From the NCBI GenBank assembly GCA_041672465.1, contig JBAYZO010000003.1, positions 1 through 64,000 on the forward strand: a DNA stretch of 64,000 nucleotides, given 5' to 3'. The translations under genes were made by a program, and so were the position numbers. The notes beneath the pieces were generated by a model. The model did not search any database. It was not told the origin of the DNA and worked only from the letters and a program-made list of their open reading frames with translations. Origin of the DNA: UBA1206 sp041672465. Its GTDB lineage: Bacteria; Bacillota; Clostridia; Oscillospirales; CAG-382. Shown piece by piece: positions 1 through 8,542 of this stretch. The first letter of the stretch is position 1, and every line of letters begins with the position of its first letter.

Positions 1-471
1 ATAGGCGAGGAGCTTGACATTTCAAAGCTGAGGTACGGGAAAGTAATAATAATGGCCGACGCCGACGTAGACGGCTCTCATATTAAAACGCTGCTTTTAA
101 CGTTTTTCTTCAGGCATATGCGGCCGCTTGTTCAGGAGGGGCATATCTACGCCGCTACCCCCCCGCTCTACCGGGTGTTTAAGGGAAAGCAGGAGTATTA
201 CGCCTTTTCGGACGAGGAAAGGGATAAATATATAGACATTATCGGCGGCGCTAATGTTTCCGTCGAACGCTATAAGGGTCTTGGCGAAATGGATGAAAAC
301 CAGCTCTGGGACACCACGATGAACCCCGAAACGCGGATTTTAAAGCGGGTGACAATAGAAGACGCGGTTGAGGCCGACGCCATGTTTACCCTGCTCATGG
401 GGGACAAAGTCGAGCCGAGGCGGGAATTTATTGAACAAAACGCCAAGTACGCGCAGAACATTGATATTTAA
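1..471 (+). CDS. gyrB: DNA gyrase subunit B, C-terminal part (5' end outside window)
   Basis: This is the ATPase subunit of the type II topoisomerase that introduces negative supercoils; it pairs with the GyrA encoded next. The reading frame is open from base 1, so the N-terminal GHKL ATPase domain lies outside the window. What remains is the end of the TOPRIM domain, with the metal-binding DADVDG motif followed by SHIKTLLLTFFFR, and the conserved tail containing RYKGLGEM and a terminal EFIEQNAKYAQ-type stretch. The insert found in some proteobacterial GyrB proteins is absent. It is followed after 38 nt by gyrA on the same strand, the usual bacterial arrangement, so the two are probably co-transcribed. 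ParE is the alternative, but the gyrA partner with a proper GyrA box makes GyrB the better call. Confidence 0.95.
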   Translation: MGEELDISKLRYGKVIIMADADVDGSHIKTLLLTFFFRHMRPLVQEGHIYAATPPLYRVFKGKQEYYAFSDEERDKYIDIIGGANVSVERYKGLGEMDENQLWDTTMNPETRILKRVTIEDAVEADAMFTLLMGDKVEPRREFIEQNAKYAQNIDI

Positions 472-509
472 CACACAAAAAAAGCTTATAAATTTTAAGG
501 ATGAAAACA

Positions 510-3080
510 ATGGCTAACGATAGAGGCGAATTTGACTACACCCCCCACGACGGGCAGAGAATAGACGAAATAGACATAAAAAAAGAGATCAGCTCCTCAT
601 TTATTGAGTACGCGATGTCGGTTATAATTTCCCGCGCGCTCCCCGATGTGAGGGACGGCCTAAAGCCTGTTCACAGGAGAGTGCTGTACGCCATGTACGA
701 AGATAAGCTCTTTTATAACGCCCCTTTCCGCAAATCGGCGACCACGGTGGGGTATGTCATAGGGCACTACCACCCGCACGGCGATATGGCGGTTTATGAC
801 ACGCTTGTGAGAATGGCGCAGACTTTCTCGCTCCGCTATCCGCTTGTGGACGGACACGGCAACTTCGGCAACATAGACGGCGACGGCGCGGCGGCTTACA
901 GATATACCGCGGCGCGGATGGCGAGAATTACAAATCTTATGCTCTCGGACATTGAAAAAGACACGGTGGATTTTGTCCCCAACTTTGATAACAAGCAGAA
1001 AGAGCCGTCCTGTCTTCCCAGCCGGTTCCCCAACCTGCTGGTAAACGGCTCGATAGGCATCGCCGTCGGTATGGCGACAAATATTCCCCCGCATAACCTC
1101 GGCGAGGTAATCGACGCCGCGATTTTCTGTCTTGAAAACCCCGACGCCACGGTGCGGGAACTAATGTCTATCGTAAAAGGCCCGGACTTCCCAACGGCGG
1201 GGATAATTTACGGGAGCGCCGGCATTTACGAAGCCTACGCCACGGGAAAAGGCAGGATAAAAGTAAGGGCAAAAGCGGATATAGAAGAAAAGCGCGGGAG
1301 GACGGCGATAATAATCACCGAACTGCCGTATCAGGTTAACCGCTCGACATTGCTTGCCAACATGGCGCAGCTTGTCAAGGACAAGCGGGTGGAGGGCGTT
1401 TCCGACATAAGAAACGAGTCGGGGCGGAACGGAATGCGGATTGTCGTCGAGTTAAAACGCGACGCCAACGCTCAGGTTGTTTTAAACTTGTTTTATAAAT
1501 ACACCCAGCTTCAGGACACCTGCGCCGTCAATATGATCGCCCTTGTCGGCGGAGAACCAAAAACGCTGACGCTGCGCGAAATTCTTATTCACTATCTCGC
1601 CCACCAAAGGGAGGTAATCACCCGCAGAACATGCTTTGAGCTTAACAAGGCGGAAAAAGAGGCGCATATTTACGAGGGCTATAAGATCGCCATTGACTTT
1701 CTCGACGAAGTCATAAAAATTATCCGCGCCTCGGATTCGGTTCAGGACGCCAAAGAAAGGCTTATGGTTCGGTTTGGGCTTGACGAAGTTCAGGCTCAGG
1801 CGATAGTCGATATGACTTTGGGGCGGCTTTCGGGGCTTGAGAGAAAGAAAATAGAAGACCGCCTCTTGGAGCTGTATGAGAAAATAAAAGAGCTGAAAGG
1901 CATAATAGACGACAAAGACAAAGTCGACGAAATTATAAAAACTGACCTTACCGAAATAAAAGAAAAGTTCGGGGACGCGAGAAAAACAAAAATCGAGGAA
2001 TCGGGCGAGGACATTCTCATAGAAGACTTGATTGACCGCGAGGACTGTGTGATAACGGTGACCGGCGCCGGTTACATTAAAAGGCTCCCTGTAGAGACCT
2101 ACACCGTCCAAAGGCGGGGGGGCAAGGGAATAACGGCCATGTCCACAAAGGAAGAGGACTATGTAAAAGACGTTTATATCTCGCATTCCCACGACTCGCT
2201 TTTAATGTTTTCAAACATGGGCAAAATGTATACAAAGCGGTGTTTTGAGGTTCCCGAGGCGTCTCGGGTGGCAAAGGGGTCAAATATCGCCAATCTTCTC
2301 TCCCTTGACGAGGGGGAGACGATAACAGCCGCCATTCCCATAAACGAGTTTTCCCAAGGCGAATACCTTGTTATGCTCACGCGGCGAGGCGTTATAAAGC
2401 GCGTGGAGCTCGCCGAGTATAACCGCAAAAGAGCCACGGGGCTTTACGCCATAACGCTTGACGAGGGCGACGAGCTGTTGTTTGTAATGAAAACGGACGG
2501 GAGCAACCATATCTTTGCCGCCACGAGCAAGGGGCTTTCTATCACGTTTGACGAAAACGGGGTGAGACCCATGGGGCGTTACGCCAGAGGAATACGGGCG
2601 ATAAGGCTGGGCGGCGACGACTTTGTTGTGGGGGCTATCGCCATTCCGGCGGACACCGAGGAAAAGACAATCCTTACGATAACAGAATCGGGATATGGCA
2701 AAAAAGCCGAAATTTCCGATTTTACCCCTCAAAACAGAGGCGGCAAGGGAATTTTATGCCACCGAGTAAGCGACAAAACCGGGCTTTTGGTGGGCGCCTC
2801 GCTTGTGGGTGAGGAAGACGACGTAATGCTTATCACTGACGCGGGCACAATTATCCGAACTTCGGTGGGGGAAATTCCCGTCTATGGCAGAAACACCTCG
2901 GGGGTGATTCTGATGCGCACCAGAGGCGACGCGGTTATAACCGGCTTTGCCGTGGTTTCACCGGAAAGCGAAAAAGACGAGGAAACGCCCGATGATATAA
3001 TTCTTGATGAGGAAAATCTTGAAAACAGTGAAAATAACGAAAGCGTCCCCGGCGAAGCCCAAGACATTGACGAGGAATAA
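510..3080 (+). CDS. gyrA: DNA gyrase subunit A
   Basis: This is the DNA-cleaving subunit of gyrase, 856 residues from the chosen start. An in-frame ATG at 501 overlaps the ribosome-binding site (AAGGA at 497-501), whereas the ATG at 510 sits 8 nt behind it, so 510 is preferred. Visible features are the catalytic tyrosine in RYT (Tyr132), the HYHPHGD loop (residues 86-92) and the gyrase-specific GyrA box QRRGGKG beginning near residue 534, which separates it from ParC. The C-terminal beta-pinwheel is followed by a strongly acidic tail of about 40 residues. At the position of E. coli Ser83 the protein has Met93, while the Asp87 equivalent (Asp97) is kept. Position 83 is the main quinolone-resistance position. 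Confidence 0.97.
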   Translation: MANDRGEFDYTPHDGQRIDEIDIKKEISSSFIEYAMSVIISRALPDVRDGLKPVHRRVLYAMYEDKLFYNAPFRKSATTVGYVIGHYHPHGDMAVYDTLVRMAQTFSLRYPLVDGHGNFGNIDGDGAAAYRYTAARMARITNLMLSDIEKDTVDFVPNFDNKQKEPSCLPSRFPNLLVNGSIGIAVGMATNIPPHNLGEVIDAAIFCLENPDATVRELMSIVKGPDFPTAGIIYGSAGIYEAYATGKGRIKVRAKADIEEKRGRTAIIITELPYQVNRSTLLANMAQLVKDKRVEGVSDIRNESGRNGMRIVVELKRDANAQVVLNLFYKYTQLQDTCAVNMIALVGGEPKTLTLREILIHYLAHQREVITRRTCFELNKAEKEAHIYEGYKIAIDFLDEVIKIIRASDSVQDAKERLMVRFGLDEVQAQAIVDMTLGRLSGLERKKIEDRLLELYEKIKELKGIIDDKDKVDEIIKTDLTEIKEKFGDARKTKIEESGEDILIEDLIDREDCVITVTGAGYIKRLPVETYTVQRRGGKGITAMSTKEEDYVKDVYISHSHDSLLMFSNMGKMYTKRCFEVPEASRVAKGSNIANLLSLDEGETITAAIPINEFSQGEYLVMLTRRGVIKRVELAEYNRKRATGLYAITLDEGDELLFVMKTDGSNHIFAATSKGLSITFDENGVRPMGRYARGIRAIRLGGDDFVVGAIAIPADTEEKTILTITESGYGKKAEISDFTPQNRGGKGILCHRVSDKTGLLVGASLVGEEDDVMLITDAGTIIRTSVGEIPVYGRNTSGVILMRTRGDAVITGFAVVSPESEKDEETPDDIILDEENLENSENNESVPGEAQDIDEE

Positions 3081-3110
3081 AAATCAAAACCCAACGGGAG
3101 GGAAAGCAAA

Positions 3111-3653
3111 ATGGCGTTGACATCGCTTGTGCTTGAAAACAATCCTAACAAAAAAAACCGGCATGAAATTCTGCTTGCCGCGCTCCGCGACCACTTCAAT
3201 AATCCCGACATTGATATGGAATACTTGTCGAAAGGAAAGCCGAAGCTCGTTGGCATGGACAAGCATATAAGCGTGACCACCACCGAAAACGTAATGATTT
3301 GCGTTGTTTCGGACTCGCCCGTCGGCGTTGACGGCGAACACCTGCCGCGGTTTTCGGCCGAGTCAAAAACCGATTATATCGCCATAGCCGAACGCTTTTT
3401 CACCGAGGAAGAGGCCGACTATGTCCGCGAGGGCGAGGATATCGGGATAAGATTTGTTAAGATTTGGGTCAGGAAAGAGGCCTACTGCAAATTCACCGGA
3501 AAAGGGCTTGCCGACTTCCCCAACTTTTCGGTCACCGACGGCGAGCGGTTTTTCGCCAAGATAAACGGAACCCCCATTAAAAGGTTTAACGTGGCGTTCC
3601 CGGGAAGCGGCGATTATATCTTTGCCGTGGTGGGGGAAAACATATCTGTTTAG
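3111..3653 (+). CDS. 4'-phosphopantetheinyl transferase superfamily protein
   Basis: The product is predicted to transfer the phosphopantetheine arm of coenzyme A to a serine of an acyl or peptidyl carrier protein. At 180 residues it is between the short AcpS type and full-length Sfp (about 220). The two signature motifs are present: GVDGE at residues 72-76, with metal-binding Asp74 and Glu76, and W-x-x-KE-x-x-x-K at 119-127 (Trp119, Lys122, Glu123, Lys127). It begins 30 nt after gyrA with a GGGAGGGAAAGC ribosome-binding region, so it may ride on the gyrase transcript. No carrier protein, polyketide synthase or peptide synthetase gene is in the window, so the target is unknown; it could be the housekeeping fatty-acid ACP. 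Assignment to the superfamily is firm, substrate range is not. Confidence 0.85.
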   Translation: MALTSLVLENNPNKKNRHEILLAALRDHFNNPDIDMEYLSKGKPKLVGMDKHISVTTTENVMICVVSDSPVGVDGEHLPRFSAESKTDYIAIAERFFTEEEADYVREGEDIGIRFVKIWVRKEAYCKFTGKGLADFPNFSVTDGERFFAKINGTPIKRFNVAFPGSGDYIFAVVGENISV

Positions 3654-3745
3654 CTCAAAGTATTGCGGTTTTTTAGTTTTCCGCTCTGCGAAACAGGCAA
3701 AAAGCGCCCCAACTTATAAGAAAAAACTAAAATAATAAAAAACTC

Positions 3746-3774
3746 TTGTAAAACGGCGGCTTGTGTGATACAAT
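3746..3774 (+). promoter_or_regulatory. Sigma-A promoter of rplS
   Basis: The -35 TTGTAA (3746-3751) and -10 TACAAT (3769-3774) are separated by exactly 17 nt, and TG one base before the -10 makes it an extended -10 promoter. Transcription should start near 3781, giving rplS a leader of about 60 nt. Confidence 0.8.
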
Positions 3775-3786
3775 AGCGTCACATTT

Positions 3787-3819
3787 CGGGCGGTCCAATG
3801 CTTACGCAAGAACGCCCCG
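3787..3819 (+). promoter_or_regulatory. Candidate L19-type ribosomal-protein leader stem-loop
   Basis: Between the promoter and the rplS ribosome-binding site, GGGCG (3788-3792) pairs with CGCCC (3813-3817), with an outer C-G pair and a bulged C. Inside the loop CTT (3801-3803) can pair with AAG (3808-3810). A short leader structure in front of rplS is a known autoregulatory arrangement in Firmicutes. I have not matched it to the covariance model, so membership of that family is an inference from position and shape. Confidence 0.45.
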
Positions 3820-3839
3820 CTAAAAACAGGAGGAAACCC

Positions 3840-4181
3840 ATGGATTTGCTAAGCATGTTTACTCAAGAGCAGCTAAAAGAAGAAGTCCCAAAATTTGAAA
3901 TCGGCGATACCGTAAAGGTTTATATCCGTATTGTCGAGGGCGCGCGGGTGAGAACCCAGATTTTTGAGGGCACCGTTATCGCCAAAAGAAACGGCGGGAT
4001 AAGCGAGACCTTCACGGTACGGCGCGTCTCGTACGGCGTGGGAACCGAAAAGACCTTCCCGCTCCATTCCCCCAACGTTCAGTCGGTGGAAGTCGTGAGA
4101 AGGGGAAAAGTCAGAAGGGCAAAGCTTTACTATCTCAGGGATAAAATCGGAAAAGCCGCCAAAGTCAAAGAAAAAATATAA
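3840..4181 (+). CDS. rplS: Ribosomal protein L19
   Basis: This protein of the large ribosomal subunit lies at the 30S-50S interface. The 113-residue product has typical family length and sequence, including FEIGDTVKV, VEGARVRTQIFEGTVIA, and the GVGTEKTFPLHSP and VRRGKVRRAKLYYLR segments. An in-frame ATG at 3798 lies inside the leader hairpin and would add 14 residues absent from the family. The ATG at 3840 follows CAGGAGG with 6-nt spacing, so it is used here. The gene has its own promoter and is followed by a hairpin that could end the transcript, so it appears monocistronic. In many Firmicutes rplS lies near rnhB and rbgA, as here. Confidence 0.97.
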   Translation: MDLLSMFTQEQLKEEVPKFEIGDTVKVYIRIVEGARVRTQIFEGTVIAKRNGGISETFTVRRVSYGVGTEKTFPLHSPNVQSVEVVRRGKVRRAKLYYLRDKIGKAAKVKEKI

Positions 4182-4212
4182 CCCCTGCCAAAAAATTGCT
4201 TTTCCGCGCGGT

Positions 4213-4239
4213 AAAGTGCCTGTTTATCCGGGCACTTTT
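4213..4239 (+). terminator. Probable rho-independent terminator of rplS
   Basis: AAAGTGCC (4213-4220) and GGCACTTT (4231-4238) form an 8-bp stem with a 10-nt loop. The following U-run is short (TTTT then C), so efficiency is uncertain. Confidence 0.6.
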
Positions 4240-4311
4240 CACTTTATCGGGGGAAAACGCCGCATTCGGGTAACTTTTTCGGTATGTTTTAAATAATTTC
4301 ACACTTTTATA

Positions 4312-4340
4312 TTGCCAAACGGCCTTTTTAGGGTTAAAAT
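4312..4340 (+). promoter_or_regulatory. Sigma-A promoter of the lepB-rbgA-rnhB-yraN-thrC operon
   Basis: TTGCCA (4312-4317) and TAAAAT (4335-4340) are 17 nt apart, about 100 nt upstream of lepB in the only sizeable gap before the operon. Confidence 0.6.
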
Positions 4341-4439
4341 TATATAAGCGGGTCTTCCGAAAAGATCCCCGCCAAAAAACAAACATAAAATAAAAAATCA
4401 AGCGAAAGCATATATTTAGTTTTAGCAAGGAGAACGGCC

Positions 4440-5039
4440 TTGAAAACAACCCGCCAAAGCAAAAGCGTCCCCATTGAAAGAGACCCAACAGAAAGCGGCG
4501 TTCAAGTGAAAACCCGCTTACCCGTTATGCAAAGCGTTTACGACTGGCTTGAGACATTTTGTCTCGCGCTGTCGCTGATGGTGTTTATTTTTCTTTTCGC
4601 GTTTAAATATGTCACGGTGGACGGCACGTCAATGCTGAACACGCTTGAGGACGGGCAAAAGCTGATTATAACCGATCTCACCGACTACGGGCAGGGTGAT
4701 ATCGTGGTAATTTGCGAGCCGGGGAACGAAAAACCCCTTGTAAAACGAATTATCGCGACCGAGGGTCAAACGGTTGACATTGATTTTGAGACATGGACGG
4801 TTAAAGTCGACGGCAAAGCCCTTGACGAGCCGTATATAAGGCGGATGATCGGCTCCCCTATGAAGTCATACGGCTTTTCCGGTCACGCCGTCGTGGGCAA
4901 GGGGTGCGTGTTTGTCATGGGCGACAACCGCAACGGCTCGACAGACAGCAGGGTTTTCGGGAGTATTGACAAGAGAAACATCCTCGGCAAGGTTGTTTAC
5001 CGCCTGCTGCCGGTAAAAAGCTTCGGCTCGGTCGGTTAA
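4440..5039 (+). CDS. lepB: Signal peptidase I
   Basis: This membrane-anchored serine protease of family S26 removes signal peptides from exported proteins. The 199-residue product has one membrane segment near residues 38-57 and an extracytoplasmic catalytic domain, the usual single-anchor Gram-positive form. The nucleophile is Ser64 in GTSML, the general base is Lys102 in PLVKRI, and the GDNRNGSTDSR box follows near residues 160-170. Translation starts at TTG (4440), 7 nt after AAGGAG; no ATG in a suitable place competes. It opens a compact co-directional run with rbgA, rnhB, yraN and thrC. Confidence 0.93.
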   Translation: MKTTRQSKSVPIERDPTESGVQVKTRLPVMQSVYDWLETFCLALSLMVFIFLFAFKYVTVDGTSMLNTLEDGQKLIITDLTDYGQGDIVVICEPGNEKPLVKRIIATEGQTVDIDFETWTVKVDGKALDEPYIRRMIGSPMKSYGFSGHAVVGKGCVFVMGDNRNGSTDSRVFGSIDKRNILGKVVYRLLPVKSFGSVG

Positions 5040-5055
5040 CGGTTAAGTTATAAAA

Positions 5056-5901
5056 ATGAGCGAGATTGTATGGTTCCCCGGTCATATGGCAAAAGCGAGG
5101 AGAAAGATAAAAGAAATTCTCCCGCTTATCGACGTGGTGATTGAAATAGTTGACGCGCGGATTCCCGTTTCCTCGCGCAACCCGGACTTTGACTTTATAT
5201 TTAAGGCAAAGCCCTGCCTTGTGGTTCTTACAAAGGCCTCGCTTGCCGACCCGGCGAAGACAAAAAAGTTTGAGGAAGTTTTTACCGCCGGGGGGAATAC
5301 GGCGGTCAGCCTTGACTGCAGGGAAAACCCGGATATGAAAACCGTCACCCGCCTTATTAAAAGTCTTGCCGGTCAAAAACTAAAAAGAGACAGCCAAAAA
5401 AACGTCACTCGGCCGGTCAGATGTCTTGTGGCGGGGATAACAAACGTGGGAAAATCCACGTTTATAAACACCTACACCAAAACCAAAAAGGCAAAGACGG
5501 AAGACAGGCCGGGCGTCACGCGGCGAAACTTTTGGATAGCCTCCCCCCACGGCGTCGAAATGCTTGACACCCCGGGGCTGCTGTGGCATAAGTTTGACGA
5601 CCCCGAAGTGGGGTTAAAGCTTGCCGCCACCGGGGCGATAACAGACGATATACTTGACATGCCGCGTATCGCCGCCGGTACTGTCGGGTTAATGCGAAAA
5701 GACGGCGGATATAAGGCGCTTCTTGAAAAAAGATATAAAATAAACATTAAAGACAACGACACCGATTTTAAGACGATTGAGAACATAGCCGCGTCCCGCG
5801 GATTTATCGTCTCCGGCGGCGAGCTTGACATTGACCGCGCCGCGAGGGTGTTTTTAGACGAGTTCCGCGGCGGCAGGATTGGCAGGATTACTCTTGATTA
5901 A
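5056..5901 (+). CDS. rbgA: Ribosome biogenesis GTPase RbgA (YlqF)
   Basis: This circularly permuted GTPase helps a late step of 50S subunit assembly. The 281-residue protein begins with the family hallmark WFPGHMAKA (residues 6-14). The nucleotide-binding motifs occur in permuted order: the G4-like TKASLAD (59-65), then the P-loop GITNVGKS (127-134), then the G3 motif DTPG (171-174). G4 reads TKxxxxD rather than the usual NKxD, a variant seen in parts of this family. It lies 16 nt after lepB and 15 nt before rnhB. The rbgA-rnhB pairing is conserved in Bacillus and other Firmicutes. Confidence 0.95.
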   Translation: MSEIVWFPGHMAKARRKIKEILPLIDVVIEIVDARIPVSSRNPDFDFIFKAKPCLVVLTKASLADPAKTKKFEEVFTAGGNTAVSLDCRENPDMKTVTRLIKSLAGQKLKRDSQKNVTRPVRCLVAGITNVGKSTFINTYTKTKKAKTEDRPGVTRRNFWIASPHGVEMLDTPGLLWHKFDDPEVGLKLAATGAITDDILDMPRIAAGTVGLMRKDGGYKALLEKRYKINIKDNDTDFKTIENIAASRGFIVSGGELDIDRAARVFLDEFRGGRIGRITLD

Positions 5902-5916
5902 AGGGGGTATTATGGC

Positions 5917-6570
5917 ATGACGGGTTTTGGAAAAGGCCTTGTTTGGGACACTCAGAACCATTTTTATGAAAACGGAACGGAAATTATTTGCGGCTGTGAC
6001 GAGGCGGGGCGGGGTTCTCTGGCGGGGCCTGTGTTCGCCGCCGCCGTGGTGCTGCCGAGAGGGCTTGTCATAGACGGGCTCGGGGACTCAAAAGCCCTCT
6101 CCCCCTCAAAGCGGGAGGCGTTGTACGGCGAGATAAGGCGGCTCGCTTCAGGCTTTGCCGTGGCTCATGCCGAAGTCTATGAGATAGAGGCCGTAAACAT
6201 ACTCAACGCCTCGATGCTCGCCATGAGAAGGGCGATTTGTCAGCTTTACCCCATTCCCGACCTCGCGCTTATCGACGGAAATATAGCGCGGGACTTCCCC
6301 ATAAAAGCAATCCCCGTGCCAAAGGGCGACGGCGTGCTCCCGTCTGTCGCGGCGGCGTCAATTCTCGCGAAGGTGGAAAGAGACAGGTTTTGCGGGGAGA
6401 TGGACAGCTTTTACCCGGGCTATAATTTCGCGAAAAACAAGGGCTACGCCACAAGAGAGCACAGAGAGGCGATAATTAAAAACGGCCCCTCGCCCATACA
6501 TAGAAAATCGTTTTTAAGAAAAACACTGGGGGCAAAAAGTGAACAGCTCGACATTTGGCAGAGCTGGTGA
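5917..6570 (+). CDS. rnhB: Ribonuclease HII
   Basis: This enzyme cuts the RNA strand of RNA-DNA hybrids and removes misincorporated ribonucleotides. The 217-residue protein carries the family signature CDEAGRGSLAGP, with catalytic Asp28 and Glu29; a further catalytic aspartate is Asp120 in ALIDGN, and another lies in the ILAKVERDR helix. The start is the ATG at 5917 behind GGGGG. An upstream ATG at 5912 runs straight into a stop. The 3' end overlaps yraN by 32 nt, which implies translational coupling. Confidence 0.95.
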   Translation: MTGFGKGLVWDTQNHFYENGTEIICGCDEAGRGSLAGPVFAAAVVLPRGLVIDGLGDSKALSPSKREALYGEIRRLASGFAVAHAEVYEIEAVNILNASMLAMRRAICQLYPIPDLALIDGNIARDFPIKAIPVPKGDGVLPSVAAASILAKVERDRFCGEMDSFYPGYNFAKNKGYATREHREAIIKNGPSPIHRKSFLRKTLGAKSEQLDIWQSW

Positions 6571-6967
6571 GCTAAAGGCGGCGGCCGCCTTTAGGAAAAA
6601 AGGGTTTAAAATTATCGCCGAAAACTACCGCGCCGGGCCGGGCGAGCTTGATATCGTGGCGTATAAAAGAGGGCTTGTCGTTTTTGTGGAGGTTAAAACC
6701 CGTTCGGGTTCTTCCTTTGGCGGCCCCGCCGACGCGGTGGGCGGCCAAAAGCGGCAAAGAATTGTCGGCGCCGCCGAGCAGTTTCTCCGCGAACAGCAGA
6801 GCTCGGGCTGTGTTTTGGTGTATTCAAGGCTTTTGCGGAAGAAAACCCCAAAGCGGGTCAAAAGAACACGCTTTGATATCGCCGAGGTTTTTATGTCAAG
6901 GGATTTAAAGCGCCACAGCGTTAATATAATTGAAAACGCGTTTGACGGGGTAAACATATTTGTCTGA
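6539..6967 (+). CDS. YraN/UPF0102 family nuclease-fold protein
   Basis: A 142-residue member of the UPF0102 family, which has a restriction-endonuclease-like fold of unproven role, often thought to be linked to DNA repair or uptake. The conserved core is present: GELDIVA followed by VVFVEVKTRSG, the E/D...E-x-K arrangement typical of PD-(D/E)XK folds. It starts at GTG (6539) inside the end of rnhB, with GGGGG upstream. The rnhB-yraN order is widespread in bacteria. The C-terminal 40 residues are basic and end in a beta-rich segment typical of the family. Confidence 0.85.
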   Translation: MNSSTFGRAGELKAAAAFRKKGFKIIAENYRAGPGELDIVAYKRGLVVFVEVKTRSGSSFGGPADAVGGQKRQRIVGAAEQFLREQQSSGCVLVYSRLLRKKTPKRVKRTRFDIAEVFMSRDLKRHSVNIIENAFDGVNIFV

Positions 6968-6998
6968 ACCCGGTTTGAGCCTGAAAGGATATTCTTAA

Positions 6999-8489
6999 AT
7001 GAAATTTGTTTCCACAAGAGAAACCGGCGAACTAAAAGCCGGCGGCTCGGTTAAAAAGGAATACTCCTCCCAAAACGTTATTATGGAGGGGATTGCTCCC
7101 GACGGGGGGCTGTTTTTCCCCGCCGAGGAGGTTTCTTTTACCCCCGACGAGATAAAACAGCTAAAAAATAAAACCTACGCGGAAAGGGCTTTTTTTATAA
7201 TTTCGCGGTATTTAACCGATTACAAGCAAAGCGAGCTTATTTCCGCCGCAAAAGCCGCTTATTCCGAGGAAAAGTTCCCGCTCTCCCCCGCGCGGGTAAA
7301 CAAAGTCGGTGACGAATATTTTCTTGAGCTTTACCACGGGCCGACAAGCGCGTTTAAAGACGTGGCGCTCCAGCTTATGCCAAGGCTTCTTTCGTCCGCC
7401 ATTCAAAACTCCCGTTCCCAAAAAGACGCGCTCATCCTTGTCGCCACGTCCGGCGACACGGGAAAAGCGGCGCTCGAGGGCTTTGCCGGGGTTGAGAGGA
7501 CAAAAATTCTTGTTTTTTACCCGGAGGACGGGGTTTCCGAAATTCAAAAAAAGCAAATGCTCACCCAAAAGGGGGGCAACGTCGGCGTTTTCGCGGTTAA
7601 AGGCAACTTTGACGACTGCCAGACGGGGGTAAAGGCAATTTTCGCCGACCCTGCCGCGAGAAGACATGCGGAGGAGCGCGGGTATTTCCTTTCGTCGGCT
7701 AACTCAATTAATTTCGGCAGGCTTGTCCCGCAGGTGGTTTATTATTTTTCGGCGATTTCGGATCTTGATTTAAAAGACGGCGAGCTTTGCGATATTGTAG
7801 TCCCCACCGGGAACTTCGGCAATATTTTAGCCGCCTACATGGCAAAGCGGGCGGGCGCGCCGATACGGAAACTTGTCTGCGCCTCAAATAAAAATAACGT
7901 GCTCACCGACTTTTTCAACACGGGCTTTTACAACAAAAAGAGAAGTTTTTATAAAACTTCCTCCCCCTCTATGGATATTCTTGTTTCCTCAAACCTTGAA
8001 AGGCTGCTGTATTTAATCGCCGGCCCCGGGCAAACTTTAAAATATATGTCCGAGCTTGGCGAAAAAGGCTATTTTTCTGTCTCGGACGAGGTTAAAAAAG
8101 CACTTGACGGTTGTTTTTCGGCCTATTACGCCGAGGAGAGCGACTGCTTTGCCGCGATTCGGGAAACCTTTGAAAACACCGGCTATCTCATCGACACCCA
8201 CACCGCCGCCGCCGTGTTCGCGGCGGGGGAGTATAAAAAATCTTCCCCCGACGGGGTTAAAACCCTTATTGTTTCAACCGCGTCCCCCTTTAAGTTCGCG
8301 CCCGCCGTGTGCAGGGCGCTGGGGCTTAGCTGCGGGGAGGGCTTTTTCGCCGTCGACAGGCTCGCGGAATATACCCGAACGGCTCCGCCGGCCGCGCTTA
8401 GCGCGCTAAGGGGCGAAAAAAACCGTTTTTACAAGTCGCTTTCGGCGGGGAATATGTACGGCGGAGTGGCTGAATTTATAAACGCTTAG
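6999..8489 (+). CDS. thrC: Threonine synthase
   Basis: This pyridoxal-phosphate enzyme converts O-phosphohomoserine to threonine, the last step of threonine synthesis. The 496-residue length fits the longer class of threonine synthases. The N-terminus has the family pattern STRE...APDGGLFFP, the PLP lysine is Lys120 in HGPTSAFKD, and the phosphate-binding glycine-rich loop PTGNFGNILA follows near residue 270. The start has a good ribosome-binding site (GAAAGGAT). No other threonine gene (hom, thrB) is in the window. It is last in the lepB operon and is followed by a strong terminator. Confidence 0.95.
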   Translation: MKFVSTRETGELKAGGSVKKEYSSQNVIMEGIAPDGGLFFPAEEVSFTPDEIKQLKNKTYAERAFFIISRYLTDYKQSELISAAKAAYSEEKFPLSPARVNKVGDEYFLELYHGPTSAFKDVALQLMPRLLSSAIQNSRSQKDALILVATSGDTGKAALEGFAGVERTKILVFYPEDGVSEIQKKQMLTQKGGNVGVFAVKGNFDDCQTGVKAIFADPAARRHAEERGYFLSSANSINFGRLVPQVVYYFSAISDLDLKDGELCDIVVPTGNFGNILAAYMAKRAGAPIRKLVCASNKNNVLTDFFNTGFYNKKRSFYKTSSPSMDILVSSNLERLLYLIAGPGQTLKYMSELGEKGYFSVSDEVKKALDGCFSAYYAEESDCFAAIRETFENTGYLIDTHTAAAVFAAGEYKKSSPDGVKTLIVSTASPFKFAPAVCRALGLSCGEGFFAVDRLAEYTRTAPPAALSALRGEKNRFYKSLSAGNMYGGVAEFINA

Positions 8490-8517
8490 AGCTGCCGCCG
8501 TAAAAATATTAAAAAGG

Positions 8518-8542
8518 CGGGCGGCGATTGCCGCCCGGTTTT
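8518..8542. terminator. Bidirectional terminator between thrC and the DUF1540 gene
   Basis: CGGGCGGC and GCCGCCCG (8518-8525 and 8530-8537) form a GC-rich 8-bp stem with the GATT loop. On the plus strand it is followed by TTTT; on the minus strand by GCCTTTTT. It lies between converging genes and can serve both. Confidence 0.8.
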
